Source: Miltoncostaea sp963771025 | GTDB taxonomy: Bacteria; Actinomycetota; Thermoleophilia; Miltoncostaeales; Miltoncostaeaceae | Length of the DNA: 64,000 nucleotides | Direction: 5' to 3' | Assembly: GCA_963771025.1 (NCBI GenBank) | Contig: CAVYRL010000004.1 | Coordinates: forward strand, 248,001-312,000 | Shown here: in pieces, positions 1 through 8,724 of the stretch | Position numbering within the stretch: position 1 is the stretch's first letter | Layout of the letters: each line of letters begins with the position of its first letter | Program-made: the position numbers and the translations under genes | The notes under the pieces: model-generated | Seen by the model: the letters and a program-made list of their open reading frames with translations, nothing else | Told to the model about the DNA's origin: nothing | Database searches by the model: none

Positions 1-687
1 GAAGATGGCGATCAGCCCGGTGTACGGGTTGAGCAGCGACTGCCGCGGGCCGTAGGTGCAGGAGTAGCGCAGGGCGACGGCCGGGATCCCGGTCTGGCGG
101 CTCCACGCCAGCGTCAGTCGCTCCTGGTCGACCTTGGTGATCGCGTAGGTGTTCTCGCCGCCGATCGGAGCGCTCTCGGGGGTCGGCACGGCCGTCGTCG
201 CGGCCCCGCATCCCGGGCAGCGCGGTGCGAACATCCCGGCGCGCATGTCGGCGTCGTCACGGGGCAGCGGGTCGACGCGTCCATGCTCCGGGCACGCCGC
301 CGCACCCTCGCGATAGACGGCCTGCGACGACGCCACGACCACCTTGCGCACGGGCAGGCGATCATCGCGGATCAGCTCCAGCAGGCGCGCGGTGCCGAGG
401 CTGTTGACCTCGACGAACTTCGCGATCTCGGGCATGTACCCGCCGTAGGCGGCCTGGTGGAAGACCACGTCGACGTCCTCGAGGGCGGCGCGCAGCTGCG
501 ACGGGTCACGCACGTCGGCGTGGCGGAAGTCGATGCGCGGATCGATCCAGGCCGGCCGGCGCCCCCGGTGGGTGGTCTGCTCGAGGCTGTCGAGCACGCG
601 CACCGACCAGCCCTCCGCGAGCAGCAGGTCGGCGACGTGGGAGCCGATCAGGCCGGCCCCCCCGGTCACGAGCGCGCGCCTAGACAA
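1..687 (-). CDS. NAD-dependent sugar-nucleotide epimerase (dTDP-L-rhamnose 4-epimerase-like), 3' end outside window
   Basis: Extended short-chain dehydrogenase that should interconvert a nucleotide sugar, probably for cell-surface glycan synthesis. The N-terminus has the Rossmann motif TGGAGLIGS at about residues 8-16. The catalytic YxxxK (YAITK) lies at about 181-185. Between them is an insertion with a CPEHG and a CPGCG element, the cysteine pattern I associate with the dTDP-L-rhamnose 4-epimerase branch; zinc binding is inferred. The start is a TTG that overlaps the stop of the upstream molybdopterin gene by 8 bp, so the two are probably co-transcribed. An internal GTG six codons in is the alternative start. 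229 codons are visible and no stop is reached. Family confidence is high; substrate is uncertain. Confidence 0.82.
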   Translation of the reverse strand, partial: MSRRALVTGGAGLIGSHVADLLLAEGWSVRVLDSLEQTTHRGRRPAWIDPRIDFRHADVRDPSQLRAALEDVDVVFHQAAYGGYMPEIAKFVEVNSLGTARLLELIRDDRLPVRKVVVASSQAVYREGAAACPEHGRVDPLPRDDADMRAGMFAPRCPGCGAATTAVPTPESAPIGGENTYAITKVDQERLTLAWSRQTGIPAVALRYSCTYGPRQSLLNPYTGLIAIF

Positions 688-2248
688 CGGTGACCGCGAG
701 CCGGTGGTAGCCCGCCGCCCCCGACGGGTCGATGCCCTGCACCTTCGCGCTCTGGGGCGTCCCGTCGCCGTCGACCGCGCGCACCACCAGCTCGTGGGTT
801 CCGGGGCGCGCGCGCCACGGCAGGCTCCAGAGCGTCCAGGCGATCTTCGAGGGGTTGTAGTCGATCCGGGCGGGGCGCCAGGCGCGCCCGCCGTTGACGC
901 TCACCTCGACGGCGGAGATGCCCCTGTCGCCGGCGAAGGCGACGCCCGCCAGGGTCATCGCTCCCGCCGGGATCCGGGCGTCCCGGCGCAGCCCGAAGAA
1001 GCGGGACATCGTCTGCACGTGGTTGGCCTTCCAGCCCTGGCGGCCGTAATAGCCCTCCGACTCGTGGTCCGCGATCTCGACGCGGGTGATCCACTTGACG
1101 CTGACCTCGCCGTACGAGCCGGGTGCCAGCAGCCGCGCCGGGTAGCCGTGGCGATCGTCCAGGGGCGCGCCGTTCATCTCGTAGGCGATCACCGCGATGG
1201 GGCGCATCGCCCGCTCCATCGACATCTCGTTGGTGAAGCCGTTGACGCCGTGGAAGAAGGCCTGCACCGCTCCCTCGCGCGGCCGTGACGCGGCGATCAG
1301 GTCCGCGAGGCGCACGCCGGTCCACTCCGCGTTGCTGATCAGTCCCCCGCCGACCGAGTTGCTGATGCACTCCAGGGTCTGCGTCTGGTGGACGGGGGCC
1401 ATCGCGCGCAGATCGGCCAGCGTGTACGAGCGCGGGTGCTCCACGTGCCCGGTCACCTCGAGCCGCCACGACCCGGCGTCCACGCGGGGATCGATGAGGT
1501 TCTTGGTGACCGAGTAGAACTTGGGCGTGGGGGTGACCTCGCTGAGATCGCCGGGGCGCAGGCTCATCCCGTCGTAGCCGAAGGTGCCGCGCCGGTAGAG
1601 GGCCCGCATCGCGCCCAGCGCGCCGACCGCGGCCACGACACCCACGCCGCCCACCAGGAACGCCCGGCGGGCGATCGGGGGGCCCGACCCGGAATCACCG
1701 GCCGGCTCCGGCGTCGCGGTCGAGGTCAGCATCCGGTGGAACACCTCGAGGGCGATCAGGAAGATCGCGAACGAGGCGGTCAGCCCGGCGATGGTGGCGA
1801 GGCGCGCCGGGCCCAGCGGCAGGCCCCGGTAGTTCGCGTCGAGCTCGGGCCAGAGCGCGCCGATCAGCACCACCAGGAGCACGGCCGTCACCGCGCTGAC
1901 GGTGACGATCGGGCGTGCCGTCGGGCGCCACCAGGCGACGCTCGTGCCGGGCGGGCGGCGGCTCCGGCGCTCGACCAGCGCACCGTGCAGGGCGCCCAGC
2001 GCCGCGGCGGTGGCGAGCTGACCCGCGAAGGCCGAGAAGTAGCCGATCTGCTTGGCCTGGATCGGCCCGCCCAGGGCGGCCAGCAGGTCGAGGAAGCGAC
2101 CCACCGGGATCATGGGCAGCACGCGATCGCTGACCAGTTCGGTCGGCAGGGGCACCCCGGCCAGAATCCGCAGCAGCAGGGTCACGAGCACCATCACGGC
2201 GCCCGCCGCGAGGCCCGCGAGCAGACCGAGTCCCAGCGCCCGCCTCAT
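680..2248 (-). CDS. Membrane-anchored molybdopterin-dependent oxidoreductase (sulfite oxidase/YedY fold)
   Basis: 522 aa. The first 215 residues hold about five hydrophobic segments (roughly 5-30, 68-92, 112-134, 150-170, 196-214), so the enzyme is membrane-tethered. The molybdopterin-binding domain follows, with the Mo-ligating cysteine in ECISNSVGG at about residue 294. After it comes a Mo-co dimerisation-type domain. The electron acceptor and substrate cannot be read from the sequence. Its ATG overlaps the stop of the upstream DUF2064 gene as ATGA, and its own end overlaps the epimerase start, so it belongs to a five-gene minus operon. The link to glycan genes is only by position. Confidence 0.85.
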   Translation of the reverse strand: MRRALGLGLLAGLAAGAVMVLVTLLLRILAGVPLPTELVSDRVLPMIPVGRFLDLLAALGGPIQAKQIGYFSAFAGQLATAAALGALHGALVERRSRRPPGTSVAWWRPTARPIVTVSAVTAVLLVVLIGALWPELDANYRGLPLGPARLATIAGLTASFAIFLIALEVFHRMLTSTATPEPAGDSGSGPPIARRAFLVGGVGVVAAVGALGAMRALYRRGTFGYDGMSLRPGDLSEVTPTPKFYSVTKNLIDPRVDAGSWRLEVTGHVEHPRSYTLADLRAMAPVHQTQTLECISNSVGGGLISNAEWTGVRLADLIAASRPREGAVQAFFHGVNGFTNEMSMERAMRPIAVIAYEMNGAPLDDRHGYPARLLAPGSYGEVSVKWITRVEIADHESEGYYGRQGWKANHVQTMSRFFGLRRDARIPAGAMTLAGVAFAGDRGISAVEVSVNGGRAWRPARIDYNPSKIAWTLWSLPWRARPGTHELVVRAVDGDGTPQSAKVQGIDPSGAAGYHRLAVTVV

Positions 2249-2919
2249 CGGGCCCGCACCGCCGTGGTCATCGCGGCGAGGGCCCGGCGCGTCGCGGGCA
2301 TGTCCTCCGCGGCGGCGGCGGCCGCCGCGAGACGATCCAGATCCGCGACCTCGTCCACGTCGAAGGCCGGCTCCACCAGGTCAACCGTGCATCCGGCCTC
2401 GACCGCCCGGACGACGACCGAGCCGAGCACGTCGTGGGTGCTCATGCGCACGCCGGCGAGCACGTCGTGCCAGCCGCGCATCCCGATCAGGTAGTACCCG
2501 CCGTCGTGCGTCGGCCCGAGGACGAGGTCGCTGTGCTCCAGCCGGCGGAAGGCATCGGCGACGGTCGCGACACCGATCTGCGGGGAGTCCGACGCGATCA
2601 GCACCGTCCGCGTCTCACCGCGCGCGGCAGCGCCACGGAACAGGGACCGCTGGCGCTCGGTCCAATCGCCCGGTCCCTGATCCACCACGACGGGCACGGC
2701 GCCCGGCTCCGCGACGATCGGTGCCAGCCGCGCCCACGCGCCGGCCGGCGTCACGAACCACCCGACCCGAAAGGGCGCGTCGGCGAATCGTCGTCCGAGA
2801 TCGCTCAGGAAGCCGCGATAGAGGGCGACCGCCGCGGAGTCGCCGACGCCTGCGGCGAGCCGCGTCTTGACCAGCCCGGGCACCGGCGCCTTGGCCGCGA
2901 TGAAGCAGCGGTCGCTCAC
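2245..2919 (-). CDS. DUF2064/TIGR04282-type glycosyl- or nucleotidyl-transferase
   Basis: 224 aa, with a nucleotide-diphospho-sugar transferase-like fold. The N-terminus AKAPVPGLVKTRLA is the hallmark of the TIGR04282/DUF2064 family, related to CofC and GlmU-like nucleotidyltransferases. A later GPTHDGGYYLIGM segment is also conserved in that family. The start is a GTG forming a GTGA overlap with the upstream family-2 glycosyltransferase, and the stop overlaps the molybdopterin gene as ATGA. Members often sit beside a family-2 glycosyltransferase, as here, but their reaction is poorly defined. I infer a role in modifying a small sugar or cofactor and cannot name the product. Confidence 0.8.
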   Translation of the reverse strand: MSDRCFIAAKAPVPGLVKTRLAAGVGDSAAVALYRGFLSDLGRRFADAPFRVGWFVTPAGAWARLAPIVAEPGAVPVVVDQGPGDWTERQRSLFRGAAARGETRTVLIASDSPQIGVATVADAFRRLEHSDLVLGPTHDGGYYLIGMRGWHDVLAGVRMSTHDVLGSVVVRAVEAGCTVDLVEPAFDVDEVADLDRLAAAAAAAEDMPATRRALAAMTTAVRAR

Positions 2920-3629
2920 GGCCGGGCCGCCTCGGGCCGCCAGCGCGAGTGGCGGGCGATCGCCGAGAGCATCCCCCAGCCCGCCCCGAGCGCGCCGCGC
3001 AGCGTGCCGCTCACCTTGGAGGTGCCCGCGCGCCGCCGGTAGGTCACCGGGACCTCGTTGTAGCGCAGCCCGTGGCGGGCCGCCTTGACCATCATCTCGA
3101 CCGACCATCCGTAGGTCATCTCGGTCATCCCGAGGGCCTCGAGGTCGGCCCGGCGGATCGCCCGCATCGGCCCGACATCGGTCGCGCGCAGGCCGTGCAG
3201 ACGCAGGAGGGCCGTGGCGACGCGGTTGCCCAGCACCTGCTGCGGCGTCATCGCGCCGGCCTCCCTCTGGCCGAGGGCGCGCGAGCCCACCACCAGGTCG
3301 GCGTCGCCGGCGAACAGGGGCGCGAGCACGCGCGGGACGTCGCCGGGATGGTCCGCGCCGTCGCCGTCGAGGAGCAGGATCACGTCGGCCGTCGTCGCCG
3401 CGACCCCGGCGCGGCAGGCGCGACCGTAGCCACGGCGGGGCTCGGGCACGACCCGCGCGCCGGCCGCGCCGGCGAGCGCGGCCGTCCGGTCGGTCGATCC
3501 GTTGTCGACCACGATCACCTCGTCGATGGCCGGCTGGGCCCGCAGCGCGCGCACGACGGCCGGGATCGCCGCGGCCTCGTCGAGCGCGGGCACCACGGCG
3601 GCGACCGTGGGGCGGGCCACCGCGCTCAC
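2916..3629 (-). CDS. Glycosyltransferase family 2
   Basis: 237 aa. GT-A fold visible as VVPALDEAAAIPAVV near the N-terminus, then IVVDNGSTDRT, and the metal-binding LLLDGDGADHP about residue 90. It lacks the C-terminal membrane anchors of dolichol-phosphate-mannose synthases, so it is probably cytosolic or peripheral. The start is GTG overlapping the aminotransferase stop as GTGA; the stop overlaps the DUF2064 gene the same way, implying tight translational coupling. The acceptor is unknown. It could act on a lipid phosphate or on a small metabolite made with the neighbouring DUF2064 protein. Confidence 0.88.
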   Translation of the reverse strand: MSAVARPTVAAVVPALDEAAAIPAVVRALRAQPAIDEVIVVDNGSTDRTAALAGAAGARVVPEPRRGYGRACRAGVAATTADVILLLDGDGADHPGDVPRVLAPLFAGDADLVVGSRALGQREAGAMTPQQVLGNRVATALLRLHGLRATDVGPMRAIRRADLEALGMTEMTYGWSVEMMVKAARHGLRYNEVPVTYRRRAGTSKVSGTLRGALGAGWGMLSAIARHSRWRPEAARP

Positions 3630-4780
3630 GCCGCTTCCAGCGTCCGCGCCGTCGGCCCCCAGCCGTCGGTGAACCGTCCGACGCGGTGAAGGGCGTCGTC
3701 CAGCTCGGCCACGCCGAATCCGATGCGCACGTGGTTGCCCCGCGTTCCATAGACCGCTCCGGGCAGCACCAGCACGCCCTCCGCGTCGCGCAGCCCGCGC
3801 GCGAAGGCGCTCGCCGATATGGCGGCCGCCAGCCGGACGAAGCCGGTGCTCCCGGCGCGCGGTGGCACCCAGTCGAACACCGCCTCGCGCTCGCGCAGGA
3901 ACCCTTCCAGCAGCAGGAAGTTGCGGTCCAGCAGCCGGCGCGAGCGCGCGAGTACCGTGTCCCGCGCGCGCAGGGCGATGGTGCCGAGCACCTGGCTCGG
4001 CGCCGCGCCGCAGCCCGACAGGTAGTCCTTCATCGCGGCCGCGCGGGCGAGCAGCGGCGCGTCGTGGCCCACCGCCCAGCCGATGCGCAGCCCGGCAAGC
4101 CCGAAGGCCTTCGACAACCCGCCGAGGCTGACGGCGTGCTCGGAGGCGTCGGCCGCCGCGGGCAGCCGGTCGCGCGGATCGCGCTCCAGCAACCGGTAGG
4201 CCTCGTCGCAGAGCACCCGCGCTCCGGCCCGGGCGGCCATCTCCAGCACCTCGTGGAAGCCGACGGCGTCCGGGAGCGCCCCGGTGGGGTTGTGGGGCCA
4301 GTTGAGGATCACCAGCCGCGTCGGCGCGTCGAGGGCCTCCCGCAGCGCGTCGACCGGCAGGCGCCAGCCATCCTCCTCGTCGAGGGGGACGAGCGCGAGG
4401 TCGGCCCCGATCGCCCGCGCCACGGCGTGCAGCGATCCGTAGGCCGGGGTGACGGCGACGATGCGGTCGCCGGCCTCCGCCATCACGTTCACCATCACGA
4501 AGATCGCCTCGTCGATGCCGGCGAAGCAGAGCACCTCGTCGGTGGCGACGCTCGCGTAGAGGCCGGCGATCTCGGCGCGCAGCAGCGGGTCGCCGCGCGA
4601 GTCGGCGTAGCCCAGGTCGAGGCCGCCCCACCGGCCGAGGTCGTCAGGGTCCGCCAGCGCGAGCAGCTCGTCCAGCCGCCACGCCTGAACGTCCGACGAG
4701 CTCAGCAGATGCCGCATCGAGGGGGCCCACCGGGCGACGTAGCTGCTGATGGCGGGGGCGGGAAGGCGCACTCGGCGCAT
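3626..4780 (-). CDS. PLP-dependent aminotransferase, class I/II (fold type I)
   Basis: 384 aa, normal length for the family. The substrate-arginine/PLP region shows HNPTG at about 163-167, the aspartate in CDEAY at about 192, and the Schiff-base lysine in LSKAFGLAGLRIG at about residue 224. This is the first gene of the minus operon, 133 bp from the divergent glutamate decarboxylase. It resembles the loosely annotated 'capreomycidine synthase/alliinase-like' aspartate aminotransferase group, but specificity cannot be assigned. Cytosolic. No regulator is visible in the divergent spacer. Confidence 0.88.
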   Translation of the reverse strand: MRRVRLPAPAISSYVARWAPSMRHLLSSSDVQAWRLDELLALADPDDLGRWGGLDLGYADSRGDPLLRAEIAGLYASVATDEVLCFAGIDEAIFVMVNVMAEAGDRIVAVTPAYGSLHAVARAIGADLALVPLDEEDGWRLPVDALREALDAPTRLVILNWPHNPTGALPDAVGFHEVLEMAARAGARVLCDEAYRLLERDPRDRLPAAADASEHAVSLGGLSKAFGLAGLRIGWAVGHDAPLLARAAAMKDYLSGCGAAPSQVLGTIALRARDTVLARSRRLLDRNFLLLEGFLREREAVFDWVPPRAGSTGFVRLAAAISASAFARGLRDAEGVLVLPGAVYGTRGNHVRIGFGVAELDDALHRVGRFTDGWGPTARTLEAA

Positions 4781-4844
4781 CCTTCCCGAACGATCTGAAC
4801 AGACCCTTACGCGCGCTCACCCCCGAAGTTCACCCGCTTCGATC

Positions 4845-4874
4845 TTGACGCGGGCGGGGGCGGATGGCTTTGAT
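4845..4874 (+). promoter_or_regulatory. Putative sigma70-type promoter for glutamate decarboxylase
   Basis: TTGACG (4845-4850) and TTTGAT (4869-4874) are separated by 18 bp and lie 40 bp before the TTG start of gadB. Inferred from matches to the consensus hexamers only. Confidence 0.4.
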
Positions 4875-4913
4875 CCAGCGGACCCACCCTCGCCTCGAGA
4901 GAGCGGAGCACCC

Positions 4914-6302
4914 TTGGCACTCCATCCCATCAAGAAGTCCGACGACCCCGCATCAGAGGAGGACGTCTACGCCTCCACGGATCTCTCGAAGAGCGCGCCG
5001 AAGTACCGGATGCCCGACGGCGAACTGGAGCCCCGGGACGCCCTCTCGCTGGTGGTCGACGAGCTGATGGTGGAGGGCAACTCGCGCCTCAACCTGGCGA
5101 CGTTCTGCCAGACGTGGCTCGAGCCCGAGGTCGCGGTGCTGATGACCAAGACCTACGACAAGAACATGATCGACAAGGACGAGTATCCGCAGACGGCCGA
5201 GATCGAGCTGCGGTGCGTCAACATGCTCGCCGACCTCTGGAACGCCCCAGACGCCCGCAACACCGTGGGCACGTCCACCACGGGCTCGAGCGAGGCCTGC
5301 ATGCTCGGCGGCATGGCCCTGCTGCGGCAGTGGCGCGCGCGCCGGCGCGCGGCGGGCCTCCCCACCGACAAGCCCAACATCGTGATGGGCGTCAACGTGC
5401 AGGTGTGCTGGCACAAGTTCGCCGCCTACTGGGACGTGGAGCAGCGGCTGGTGCCCATGGAGGGCGAGCGTTTCCTGATCGGCCCGGAGGAGGCCATCGC
5501 CCTCTGCGACGAGAACACGATCGGCGTGGTCGGCATCCTCGGCTCGACCTTCACCGGCGAGTACGAGCCGATCCTCGAGATCTCCGCCGCCCTCGACAAT
5601 CTCCAGGCCCAGACCGGGCTCGACATCCCGATCCATGTCAACGGCGCGAGCGGCGGCTTCGTGGCCCCCTTCATCCAGCCCGACCTGAAGTGGGACTTCC
5701 GCCTGGAGCGGGTCAAGTCGATCAACGCCTCGGGCCACAAGTACGGCCTGGCGCCGCTCGGCGTGGGCTGGATCATCTGGCGGGACGCGGCCGAGCTGCC
5801 CGACGAGCTGGTCTTCAAGGTCAACTACCTCGGCGGCGAAATGCCGACCTTCGCGATCAACTTCTCGCGTCCGGCGAGTCAGATCGTGGCCCAGTACTAC
5901 AACTTCATCCGCCTCGGCCGCGAGGGCTATCGAAAGATCCAGCAGGCATCGCAGGACGTGGCCGTCTTCCTCTCCGCCGAGATCGAGAAGCTGGGCCCGT
6001 TCGAGATCATCGCCCGCGGCACCGATCTCCCGATCGTCGCGTGGAAGCTCAAGGAGGGCGCCAACTTCACCCTCTTCGAGTTCTCCGACAGCGTGCGCTC
6101 GCACGGCTGGCAGCTGCCGGCCTACTCGATGCCCGCCAACCGCACCGACCTCGCGATCTGCCGCATCGTCGTGCGCCACGGCTTCAGCCGGGACCTCGCC
6201 GGCCTGCTGCTGCGCGACATGAGGCAGGTGCTCGAGCGCTTCGCCGCGGAGCCCGATCGCAGCCCCTCGAAGATCGCGGTCGAGGGTTTCAGCCACTCCT
6301 AG
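4914..6302 (+). CDS. gadB: Glutamate decarboxylase
   Basis: 462 aa, close to the 466 aa of E. coli GadB. PLP enzyme converting L-glutamate to GABA and CO2, consuming a proton; typically used in acid resistance or GABA metabolism. Conserved blocks are TSTTGSSEACMLGG (cofactor phosphate region), HVNGASGGFVAPF, and SINASGHKYGL with the Schiff-base lysine at residue 276 when counted from the chosen start, the same number as in E. coli. I chose TTG at 4914 over in-frame upstream codons because it gives family length and follows a purine-rich GAGAGCGGAG. No glutamate/GABA antiporter lies next to it; the downstream gene is an unrelated-looking membrane protein. Confidence 0.95.
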   Translation: MALHPIKKSDDPASEEDVYASTDLSKSAPKYRMPDGELEPRDALSLVVDELMVEGNSRLNLATFCQTWLEPEVAVLMTKTYDKNMIDKDEYPQTAEIELRCVNMLADLWNAPDARNTVGTSTTGSSEACMLGGMALLRQWRARRRAAGLPTDKPNIVMGVNVQVCWHKFAAYWDVEQRLVPMEGERFLIGPEEAIALCDENTIGVVGILGSTFTGEYEPILEISAALDNLQAQTGLDIPIHVNGASGGFVAPFIQPDLKWDFRLERVKSINASGHKYGLAPLGVGWIIWRDAAELPDELVFKVNYLGGEMPTFAINFSRPASQIVAQYYNFIRLGREGYRKIQQASQDVAVFLSAEIEKLGPFEIIARGTDLPIVAWKLKEGANFTLFEFSDSVRSHGWQLPAYSMPANRTDLAICRIVVRHGFSRDLAGLLLRDMRQVLERFAAEPDRSPSKIAVEGFSHS

Positions 6303-6303
6303 C

Positions 6304-7191
6304 GTGAAGAAGCAGGGGTTCGTCACGGGGCCGCCGGCGTGGCGGCTCCGTGAGAGCGCGGGCCCGCACGGCTTCGTGACGCGCCAGGTGTTCGAGGACG
6401 AGTCCGGCGCGCTGCTCGAGTGGACCTCGCGCCGTCATCGCAAGGGCCTCGGCCTGCGCGTCGCGTCGGACACGGCGACCACCGTGCAGGTCGGGTTGCG
6501 CGACTCGCTGGCGTACCACGGGCTCAACTGGTGGATCGGCTGGCTCTTCATCATCGGGTCGGCCTGCTTCGCGCTGGGATCGACGCCCTTCTACGGCAGC
6601 CACATCCAGGCGAGCATCGACGGCGTCACGTTCTTCGTCGGGTCGCTGTTCTTCACGGGCGCGGCGCTGCTGCAGCACATCCAGACGGTCACCGCCGACC
6701 GGGGCATCGGCGGGTATGCGGAGAGCCGTCCGATCCCGCTGCTGCGCCTGATGATGGCGCCCACGCGGATCGACTGGTGGGCGACCGCGGTCCAGCTCAT
6801 CGGGACCCTGTGGTTCAACGTGACCACCTTCGCCGCGCTCAACGACACGCTCAACGTCCAGCAACAGCAGTTGCGCGTGTGGACCCCCGACGCGCTCGGC
6901 TCGGTCTGCTTCCTCATCGCCAGCTACCTCGCCCTCGCCGAGGTCGGCCACGCCGCCCTCAGCTGGCGACCGCACGACCGGGGGTGGCGGATCTCCGCGC
7001 TCAACATGCTCGGCTCGATCTTCTTCGGAATCTCCGCGATCGCCTCGTTCATCCTCCCGAGTGGCGATCTGGTGAGCATCGAGGCCACCAACCTGTTCAC
7101 GTTCCTGGGCGCGATCTGCTTCCTCGCGGGCGCCTGGCTGCTGCTCCCCGAGGCGGCCGAAAGTGCGATGGGTGACAAAGTGGACCGCTAG
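6304..7191 (+). CDS. Multi-pass membrane protein of unknown function (YrhK-like)
   Basis: 295 aa. A cytosolic N-terminal stretch of about 75 residues precedes six hydrophobic segments (about 79-97, 108-125, 155-175, 196-215, 231-251, 262-280). The repeated pattern of short helices ending in FLAGAWLLLPEA recalls YrhK-domain proteins; this is a weak resemblance. It begins with GTG one base after the gadB stop, so it is probably translationally coupled to gadB and may relate to acid or GABA physiology. Its TAG stop touches the palindrome that precedes the next MFS gene. I do not recognise a transporter signature. Confidence 0.75.
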   Translation: MKKQGFVTGPPAWRLRESAGPHGFVTRQVFEDESGALLEWTSRRHRKGLGLRVASDTATTVQVGLRDSLAYHGLNWWIGWLFIIGSACFALGSTPFYGSHIQASIDGVTFFVGSLFFTGAALLQHIQTVTADRGIGGYAESRPIPLLRLMMAPTRIDWWATAVQLIGTLWFNVTTFAALNDTLNVQQQQLRVWTPDALGSVCFLIASYLALAEVGHAALSWRPHDRGWRISALNMLGSIFFGISAIASFILPSGDLVSIEATNLFTFLGAICFLAGAWLLLPEAAESAMGDKVDR

Positions 7192-7221
7192 GTCCGTTTG
7201 GTCTACCGTGGCAAACGGACC
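7191..7221. promoter_or_regulatory. Perfect 10-bp inverted repeat, likely TetR operator
   Basis: Arms GGTCCGTTTG (7191-7200) and CAAACGGACC (7212-7221) are exact reverse complements around an 11-nt spacer. The element sits 30 bp before the GTG of the MFS gene, whose operon also encodes a TetR repressor, so autoregulation through this site is the simple reading. Confidence 0.7.
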
Positions 7222-7251
7222 GTCTTCTCCGTTTCCATCCGGGAGTTTTTC

Positions 7252-8724
7252 GTGAGCACCGCCCCACCCTCCACGGCCCCGGCCGACAACCGGCGCTGGT
7301 TCGTCCTCGTCCTCGTCTGCATCGCGCAGTTCATGGTCGTCCTGGACGCCACCATCACCAACGTGGCACTTCCGTCGATCCAGACCGGCCTCGATTTCTC
7401 ACCCACCTCGCTGCAGTGGGTGGTCAACGCCTACACGCTGGCGTTCGGTGGATTCCTGCTGCTGGGCGGCCGGGCCGCCGACTTCGTCGGCCGCCGCCGC
7501 CTGTTCGTGCTCGGCATCATCGTGTTCACCGGCGCCTCCCTGGCCTGCGGGCTCGCCCCGTCGTCCGAGTTCCTCATCTTCGCCCGCGCCCTCCAGGGCC
7601 TCGGCGCGGCGATGGTCTCCCCGGCCGCGCTGTCGATCGTGACCACCACCTTCCGCGAGGGGCCCGAGCGCACCAAGGCGCTCAGCGTCTGGGCCGCGAT
7701 CGCCGTCGGCGGCGCCGCGGTCGGCCTGCTGCTCGGCGGCATCCTCACCGAGTACCTGTCCTGGGAGTGGGTGTTCTTCGTCAACGTGCCGGTCGGCGTC
7801 CTGGCGATCCTGCTGTCCCTGCGGTTCATCCCGGAGTCGCGGGCCCTCGACACGAAGGGCGTCAACGTGCTCGGCGCGATCAGCGTCACCGCGGGCATGA
7901 CCCTGCTCGTCTACACGATCGTCAAGACCCAGGACTACGGCTGGCTCTCGGCCGAGACCATCGGCATGTTCATCGGCTCCGTGGTCCTCCTGACCGCCTT
8001 CGTGCTGATCGAGCTCCGCTCCAAGGCGCCTCTCGTGCGCCTGAGCATCTTCAGGCAGCGCTCGCTGACGGGCGCCAACCTGGCGATGCTGGCGGTGACC
8101 GGCGGCATGTTCGCGGTCTTCTACTTCGCCTCGCTGTACGTGCAGCAGACCCTCGGGTTCACCCCCGTGCAGGCCGGCCTCGCCTTCCTGCCGCTGACGG
8201 CGGGCATCATCCTGTTCTCGGTCATCGCGCAGCAGTTGATCGGTCGCATCGGCGTGCTGCCGGTCGCCCTCACCGGCATGGCCGTCGCGGCCGTGGGCCT
8301 GATCTTCCTGGCCCAGATCCCGGTGGACGGCACATACGTCGCCGACGTGCTGCCCGGCATCCTGATCATGTCGGCCGGTCTCGGGCTCACGTTCGTCCCG
8401 ATGACCCTGATCGCCACGACGGGGGTCAGCGACACCGACGCCGGTCTCGCCTCGGGACTCTTCAACTCGTCGCAGCAGATCGGAGGGGCCCTGGGCCTCG
8501 CGATCCTCTCGACGGTCGCGGCGAGCACCACGACCGACGCGCTGCCCGACGGGGTGCCGAGTCCTGCCGCGCAATCCTCCGCCCTGGTGGAGGGCTTCCA
8601 GGCGGCGTTCACCGTCGCCGCGGGGCTCATGGCGCTGGGCGTCGTCATCACCGCCCTGCTGGTGCGCCGCCGTGACGTGGCGGTGATCCGCGAGCTGGAC
8701 ACCGTCGTGGTGGGCGATGCCTAA
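7252..8724 (+). CDS. MFS drug/proton antiporter, DHA2 (EmrB/QacA) family
   Basis: 490 aa, 14 predicted membrane helices. The first helix carries the DHA2 signature LDATITNVALPSI, followed by RAADFVGRRR (motif A) and the loop ARALQGLGAAMVSPAA. Exports toxic organic compounds at the expense of the proton gradient; substrate unknown. GTG at 7252 is chosen because it follows GGGAG at correct spacing and directly precedes the usual short polar N-terminus; an in-frame GTG 18 codons upstream would place coding sequence over the operator. The stop overlaps the downstream TetR gene by 8 bp. Confidence 0.9.
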   Translation: MSTAPPSTAPADNRRWFVLVLVCIAQFMVVLDATITNVALPSIQTGLDFSPTSLQWVVNAYTLAFGGFLLLGGRAADFVGRRRLFVLGIIVFTGASLACGLAPSSEFLIFARALQGLGAAMVSPAALSIVTTTFREGPERTKALSVWAAIAVGGAAVGLLLGGILTEYLSWEWVFFVNVPVGVLAILLSLRFIPESRALDTKGVNVLGAISVTAGMTLLVYTIVKTQDYGWLSAETIGMFIGSVVLLTAFVLIELRSKAPLVRLSIFRQRSLTGANLAMLAVTGGMFAVFYFASLYVQQTLGFTPVQAGLAFLPLTAGIILFSVIAQQLIGRIGVLPVALTGMAVAAVGLIFLAQIPVDGTYVADVLPGILIMSAGLGLTFVPMTLIATTGVSDTDAGLASGLFNSSQQIGGALGLAILSTVAASTTTDALPDGVPSPAAQSSALVEGFQAAFTVAAGLMALGVVITALLVRRRDVAVIRELDTVVVGDA